A stretch of DNA of 64,000 bases from Chloroflexota bacterium (GTDB lineage: Bacteria; Chloroflexota; UBA11872; VXOZ01): the NCBI GenBank assembly GCA_028874195.1, contig JAPPLM010000019.1:1-64000 (forward strand). The letters run 5' to 3'. This document shows positions 59,539 through 64,000 of the stretch, one piece after another. Position 1 is the first letter of the stretch. Each line of letters opens with the position of its first letter. The notes under the pieces were generated by a model. That model ran no database searches, was not told the origin of the DNA, and was given only the letters and a program-made list of their open reading frames with translations. A program made the position numbers and the translations under genes.

Positions 59539-60396
59539 TTATTTCAGGACTTTGCGCTCGCGGTGACTACGCGCAAGCGAACGAAACGGCAACCAAGACA
59601 GCAAACTTGATTGGGGCTCTTCGCGGAACAGGCTGTGAAGGTAGGTGCGCAGCTTGTCCTCATCCAAATGCCGCAGGAGCGTCCCGCCCCGCGCTACTGA
59701 GATGATGCCGCTCTCTTCCGAGACGGCGATGGCGATGGCGTCGGTCACTTCGCTCACGCCAATGGCTGCCGCGTGGCGCGTTCCCAGACCTACGCCCTGC
59801 GGTACGTTTTCCGAGAGCGGCAACATGCAGGAAGTAGCGACAATGCGATCGCCGCGAATGATGACCGCCTTGTCATGCAGCGGTGAACTGGGATTGAAAA
59901 TCGTCAGCAGCAAATCTGCGCTCACTTGACCGTCAATGCGGTGGCCCGTCTCAACCAGGTCCTCTAACCCGGTCTCACGTTCGATCACCAGCAGGCCGCC
60001 CCAGTGGTTCGCTGAGATCCGGTCGGCTACATGAGCAATTACGTCCAATGCACTGGCGACACTCTCACTGATGGGAATATACCGGGCGAGCGGGTGCGTG
60101 CCTTGCCGGCCCACTTGCTCCAAGAAGCGGCGCAGTTCCGGCTGAAAGATGATGGGGATTGCGATGACGAGCGCGGACAGTACACTCCGCAAGAGCCAAT
60201 CGAATACCAGCAATTGCAGGGTGTTGCCAAGGATGAAGGCAAAGACAAGCAAAACAACGATGCCGCGCACCAACTGGTCCGCGAGGGTCCCGCGCACGAT
60301 GGTGAAGATGATATGAATGATGGCGGCGACGAGCAGGATGTCGAACGCCGCGCTGAAATCCAAGCGGGACTGGAGCCAAAGGAGGTCTTCTATCAC
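59539..60396 (-). CDS. cdaA: CdaA-type diadenylate cyclase with altered active-site motifs
   Basis: A 285-residue membrane protein with three N-terminal segments (about 15-90) and a DAC domain. In active c-di-AMP synthases the motifs are DGA and RHR. Here the sequence is SSPLHDKAVIIRGDR (DKA) and GLGTRHAAAIGVSE (RHA); codons AAG and GCG are clear. Downstream SEESGIISVA is conserved. So the fold and gene pairing with cdaR are right, but catalysis may be weakened or changed. It heads the cdaA-cdaR pair. Confidence 0.88.
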   Translation of the reverse strand: MIEDLLWLQSRLDFSAAFDILLVAAIIHIIFTIVRGTLADQLVRGIVVLLVFAFILGNTLQLLVFDWLLRSVLSALVIAIPIIFQPELRRFLEQVGRQGTHPLARYIPISESVASALDVIAHVADRISANHWGGLLVIERETGLEDLVETGHRIDGQVSADLLLTIFNPSSPLHDKAVIIRGDRIVATSCMLPLSENVPQGVGLGTRHAAAIGVSEVTDAIAIAVSEESGIISVARGGTLLRHLDEDKLRTYLHSLFREEPQSSLLSWLPFRSLARSHRERKVLK

Positions 60397-60485
60397 GCGT
60401 CACCTCTACGACAGCGTGCCAATCTTGTCATGTCTCAGTTCGAGTTGAGGCGAATTGTGGAAGAAGCGGCGGTCGGAGACTACGG

Positions 60486-61448
60486 CTAGTGAGACTGGGG
60501 GATTTCACCAACCAAGAGTTCCAGCAGCACCGCCTTTTGCGCGTGGAGCCGATTCTCAGCCTGATCGAACACAACCGACTGCGGACCGTCCATTACCTCG
60601 TCGGTAATTTCCATGCCACGGTGCGCGGGAAGACAGTGCATAACGACCGCGTCCGGCCGCGCGTGGCGCAGCAGGTCGGTGTTCACTTGGTAGGGCGGGA
60701 AGACGCGTTCGCGTTCGGCTGCTTCCGCTTCCAATCCCATGCTCACCCAGGAATCTGTGTAGATAACGTCAGCGTCTTGTACCGTAGCTATCGGGTCAGT
60801 GCAGAGTTCAAGCGTCGCGCCGGACTCTTTGGCCAGGCCGTACGCTCTCGCGACGATGTCATCCGGTGGCAGATAGCCGGCCGGGCAGCCCACCGCCAGG
60901 TGATAGCCCAGTTTGCCGGTGCCGAAGAGGAGAGAGTTGGCAACGTTGTAGCCGTCGCCGACGTAGGCGATCTTGCGTGTGGCGAGATCCCCTTTGTGCT
61001 CTTGTATGGTGAGGAGATCGGCCAGTATCTGGCAGGGATGCGTGTAATCGGAAAGCCCGTTGATGATGGGAATGCTCGCATGCTCGGCCAGGGTTTCCAG
61101 TGTCGCATGTTCGAACACCCGCGCCATGATGACGTCTACCCAGCGCTCCAGATTGCGCGCCACGTCCGGGACAGTTTCGCGGACACCCATTTGCAGGTGC
61201 TCGGCGGCCAGATCCACGACCTGTCCTCCCAACTGCTGCATGCCGATGGCAAAGGTAGCGCGGGTGCGCAAAGAGGGCTTTTCGAAGATCATGGCCAGCG
61301 TTTGCCCGGTGAGCGGACGATACTCGGCTGCTGGTCCAGGCGCGGACTGCTCGTTCTTGGCAGATTTTAAAGTCTTGGCGGTAGCGAGTATCCGGTGGAT
61401 TTCAGACGCGGAGAGGTCGGCTAACGTGAGGAGGTCTCGACCTTTCAA
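60486..61448 (-). CDS. argF: Ornithine carbamoyltransferase
   Basis: Makes citrulline from ornithine and carbamoyl phosphate. FEKPSLRTRATFAIGMQQLGG (carbamoyl phosphate site), THPCQILADLLTI, YVGDGYNVANSL, DVIYTDSWVSMG and MHCLPAHRG are all present. The 320 residues match the family. Start is TTG at 61448, with AAGAAG about 10 bases upstream. A promoter is 80-110 bases upstream. No other arg genes are visible; the enzyme stands alone before cdaA. Confidence 0.94.
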   Translation of the reverse strand: MKGRDLLTLADLSASEIHRILATAKTLKSAKNEQSAPGPAAEYRPLTGQTLAMIFEKPSLRTRATFAIGMQQLGGQVVDLAAEHLQMGVRETVPDVARNLERWVDVIMARVFEHATLETLAEHASIPIINGLSDYTHPCQILADLLTIQEHKGDLATRKIAYVGDGYNVANSLLFGTGKLGYHLAVGCPAGYLPPDDIVARAYGLAKESGATLELCTDPIATVQDADVIYTDSWVSMGLEAEAAERERVFPPYQVNTDLLRHARPDAVVMHCLPAHRGMEITDEVMDGPQSVVFDQAENRLHAQKAVLLELLVGEIPQSH

Positions 61449-61843
61449 CTCTAGTTGCTTCTTTCATCTGGGGGCGGAGTGCGAGATTAGCGCATTCTTG
61501 CACAACTGCGCAAAACATAATTGCAAGTGTATTATAGCAACTCCGGCATACGCTTACAACAAAGACCCGCGAGGAATCATAGTGTTTTGGCTTGACGTAA
61601 GAGGGAGAGGTGCACCGTTCTGGGTGGAAATCAGCGCGTTGTCACGCGTTGAGATGCGCGTTGGGTGGGATTGCGTCAATATGCTCACTGCCGGGCAGTC
61701 GAGCTATAGAATTGAAGGACGACATGGTGACGCAAGGCAACTGTTTCAGCGTTGCGGAGCGGCGCCGCGAGTAGGACGATGCCGCGGCCCCGCCGCGCGA
61801 AGCTGCCTCCCCGGAGCGGGGCGCTCCTGCCGGTGGAGAGGCT
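61449..61843. other. Intergenic region between argF and the LRR protein gene
   Basis: 395 bases. It has the argF promoter (61531-61559) and an imperfect long hairpin at 61801-61847 (GAAGC/GCTTC with CTCC/GGAG inner pairs) that could end the LRR-gene transcript. No gene is supported. Confidence 0.5.
61531..61559 (-). promoter_or_regulatory. Sigma-70-type promoter of argF
   Basis: On the minus strand TTGTAA (61559-61554), a 17-base spacer and perfect TATAAT (61536-61531). Transcription would start near 61524, about 75 bases before the start codon. No arginine operator was recognised. Confidence 0.7.
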
Positions 61844-64000
61844 TCACGAACTCAGAACGGTTATCACCACGGTGGCGGCTGCCTCGCCTCCGTTGCCGTC
61901 GCTGGCTTTCACCGTCAGCGTGTAGGACGCGGTTGTCTGGCGGTTGAGGGCGGCCGCCAGCGTGATCTCACCCGTGCTTGCGTTGATGGCGAAGGTTCCG
62001 GTCGTGTTGCCTGCGGTGATGGCGTAGGACAGCGTGTCGCCCGGGTCGGGGTCTGTCGCCGCGACGGTTCCCGCCGCTTTGCCCACGGCGGCGCTCTCCG
62101 CTATGGAGAAGGCGTAGGACGCCTGGCCGAACGTTGGCGCTCGGTTGACGCAGTTCGCTAGGCCTAATGAGTTGAGGTCGTTATTCGCCACGTTCCGCAG
62201 TCTCGCCGGCACGCAGCCGGTGAGCGTGTTGCCGGCAAGGAACAGGTACTCCAGGCTGAGCTTCGCAAGCTCGGCGGGTAGCGCGCCGCTGAGCTGGTTG
62301 TTCGTGAGCCACAGTTCCGTCAGGTTGGCCAGGTTCCCCAGTTCCGACGGGATGGAGCCGGTCAGTTGGTTATTGTTGAGGATGAGTTCGTTGAGCTTGC
62401 TCAAAGAACCCAGTTGGGTGGGTATGCCGCCGCTCAACTGGTTGCCGTTGAGGTCCAGCACTTCCAAGTTGGCCAGGCTCCCCAACTCACTCGGTATCTC
62501 GCCGGTCAGGGAGTTGGCGAAGAGGTGGAGGTGCGTCAGCTTGGCGATGTTCCCCAGTTCGGACGGTATCGCCCCCGTCAGTTGGTTGGTGTCCAGGTCT
62601 AGCCGCGTTAGGTTCGTCAATTGCCCGAGCTCCTTCGGTATCGCCCCTGTGAGGTTATTGTCGAAGAGGTAGAGGCCAGTCAGCTTGGACAGTCGGCCCA
62701 GCGCGGGCGGGACGGGGCCAATCAGCGCGTTTTCGTAGAGGTCGATCCTCCGCAACTCGGTCAGCCGGCTCAACGCCGCGGGGAGGCTGCCGTTCAGTCC
62801 CAGTCCGCCTAGCAGGAGCCTCTGGACGCGCTGCGGCTCGCCGCTTGCTCGCACGCCCTGCCAGGTGGTCAGGGCGGTGGTGGCGCTCCAGTCCAGGCTG
62901 ATGGTGCCGGCCAGCGTCTCCCTGACGCCGTAGTAGAGGACGAGGCAGTCACCGACCAGGCCTGAGTTGGCGGCCGGATTGGGGACGACGACCCCGTTGC
63001 CGCAGACCGAGGTTACCGTGATTGCCACGGCGGCGGTGGCGGTGCCGCCCGTGCCGCCGCTGGCCTGGACGGTCAGCGTATGGGAGGCGGCGGCAAGCTG
63101 GAACACCGCGCCCGCGACGGTAATCTGGCCCGTGCTGCCGTCGATGGCGAACGTGCCGGCCTCATTGCCGGCGGTAAGCGCGTAGGTGACGGCGCCGCCG
63201 GTGGGGTCGGTGGCCGAAACCGTGCCCACCCCGGTTCCGGTCGCGGCGCTGGCGTCCACGGCGAAAGCGTAGGGCGCGGCGTCGAAGACGGGCGAGGCGC
63301 AGGCCGTGGTGCTTGCGGTTGCCACCGCGGACGGCGCGCTCCACGCCGCGGCATGGACGCTCCCGTCGCCGTAGGCGCTCACGCGGAAGCGGTAGTCGCT
63401 GGCGCAGGCCAGATCCTCTACGGTGTACGTCGTCGCGGTTATCGTGTCGTCAGCCACGGTCCACGTGTCGGAACCGGCGGTCGCGTATTCCACGCGGTAC
63501 GCGGTGACGTTGGGCACGGCGTCCCAGGTCAGGCCGACGCTCGTCTCTCCCGCGACGCCCACGCTCAGGTTCTGCGGCGGCGCGAGGCAGAAGAACAGGT
63601 TCAGGGAGGCCAGGTCGTTGACGGCCACGGCGCGCAAGGCCAGGGGGATGCAGCCGGTCAGCGGGTTCCCCGCCAGCTTCAGCGTGGCCAGTTGCGTCAA
63701 CTGGCCCAGCGCCGGCGGTATCTCCCCCGTCAGGGCGTTGCCGCTGAGGTCCAGGGCGGTCAGCGCCGCGAGCGTTCCCAGCGTTGGCGGAATGCTGCCG
63801 CTCAGGCGCTTGGCGGGCAGGTTCAGGCCGGTTACCCGGCTGGGGCTGCCGCCGACCGTGATCCCGTCCCAGCCGCTGATGGCTCTGTGCCCGCTCCAGT
63901 TCAGGGTTGCCGTCCCCGCCAGCGCGTCCTTTGCCAACAGGAGGGTCTCGCAGTCGGTCCGCAGGCCGGGGGTGTTGCGCGGGTTGGGCACGGCGCCGCC
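61844..64000 (-). CDS. Secreted modular LRR, FN3 and cadherin-like protein (5' end beyond the window)
   Basis: About 718 residues visible; the reading frame continues past position 64000, so the N-terminus is missing. Order: a leucine-rich-repeat block (LSGSIPPTLGTLAALTALDLSGNALTG pattern, about four repeats), an FN3-like domain, a cadherin-like domain, a second LRR block of about ten repeats, and a final cadherin-like domain ending VVITVLSS. Each LRR block begins with VPNP and a GL..DC segment and ends with a Cys pair, so the unit was duplicated. The LRRs are of the plant-receptor-like type (IPxxLGxLxxL). It is probably a secreted adhesion protein; no membrane anchor is seen at the C-terminus. 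Confidence 0.88.
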   Translation of the reverse strand, partial: GGAVPNPRNTPGLRTDCETLLLAKDALAGTATLNWSGHRAISGWDGITVGGSPSRVTGLNLPAKRLSGSIPPTLGTLAALTALDLSGNALTGEIPPALGQLTQLATLKLAGNPLTGCIPLALRAVAVNDLASLNLFFCLAPPQNLSVGVAGETSVGLTWDAVPNVTAYRVEYATAGSDTWTVADDTITATTYTVEDLACASDYRFRVSAYGDGSVHAAAWSAPSAVATASTTACASPVFDAAPYAFAVDASAATGTGVGTVSATDPTGGAVTYALTAGNEAGTFAIDGSTGQITVAGAVFQLAAASHTLTVQASGGTGGTATAAVAITVTSVCGNGVVVPNPAANSGLVGDCLVLYYGVRETLAGTISLDWSATTALTTWQGVRASGEPQRVQRLLLGGLGLNGSLPAALSRLTELRRIDLYENALIGPVPPALGRLSKLTGLYLFDNNLTGAIPKELGQLTNLTRLDLDTNQLTGAIPSELGNIAKLTHLHLFANSLTGEIPSELGSLANLEVLDLNGNQLSGGIPTQLGSLSKLNELILNNNQLTGSIPSELGNLANLTELWLTNNQLSGALPAELAKLSLEYLFLAGNTLTGCVPARLRNVANNDLNSLGLANCVNRAPTFGQASYAFSIAESAAVGKAAGTVAATDPDPGDTLSYAITAGNTTGTFAINASTGEITLAAALNRQTTASYTLTVKASDGNGGEAAATVVITVLSS

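Overview
The window looks like chromosomal DNA of an uncultured member of the Chloroflexota. The reasons are GC-rich coding, Tat-type lipoprotein signal peptides, enolase-superfamily, Gfo/Idh, GMC and sulfatase genes typical of SAR202/Caldilinea-like lineages, an isolated Uma2 gene, and several dispersed intergenic hairpin families. The phylum call is an inference from gene content and was not tested by phylogeny. Secreted leucine-rich-repeat/fibronectin/cadherin-type proteins would fit a host- or particle-associated lifestyle.

Layout. 0.1-4 kb (minus): a shikimate-pathway cluster aroE-aroC-aroK-aroB, in which aroK has no ordinary start codon. 4.4-6.4 kb: a zinc-ribbon/NYN-nuclease/TPR protein whose linker is built from a dispersed repeat. 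6.6-14.3 kb (mostly plus): sulfur-trafficking genes, namely an IscR-like Rrf2 regulator with a perfect palindromic operator, a ThiF/MoeB-type adenylyltransferase, a JAMM (M67) peptidase, LarE, a YeeE/YedE (TsuA-like) transporter and a TusA-like carrier. A Uma2 protein, a secreted nuclease and tRNA-Pro(GGG) are interspersed. 14.4-25.6 kb: sugar and sugar-acid enzymes (Gfo/Idh oxidoreductase, mandelate-racemase-type enzyme, DegT aminotransferase, deacetylase-like protein, GT2 glycosyltransferase, sulfatase-fold hydrolase) plus an unusual fusion surface protein and a two-gene hypothetical module.

25.9-34.8 kb (minus) is the most distinctive part. A MauE-like membrane protein, a MauD-like thioredoxin and a small Tat-exported protein with exactly 12 cysteines and no tryptophan in its mature part are followed by four tandem paralogous Tat-lipoprotein solute-binding proteins with no permease or ATPase gene. 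The MauD-like gene is split by an apparently intact IS5-family element. A 185-bp MITE-like element bounded by 12-bp inverted repeats and a TTA duplication lies between two of the binding-protein genes. I read this as a secreted, disulfide-rich protein with its own oxidative-folding pair, possibly linked to the binding proteins.

35.2-49.9 kb: a GT-C glycosyltransferase coupled to folP, an MFS protein, a sugar isomerase with a perfect terminator, a LysM protein divergent from a Kef-type antiporter, two near-identical GMC oxidoreductases (one with its subunit 3), an aldo/keto reductase, a methyltransferase and alanine racemase. 50.2-61.5 kb (minus): housekeeping genes in the order argF, cdaA-cdaR, thyX (two-domain), recA-secD-hisS-hisG-secF; secD and secF are separated by two histidine-related genes. 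The window ends inside a large secreted LRR/FN3/cadherin protein.
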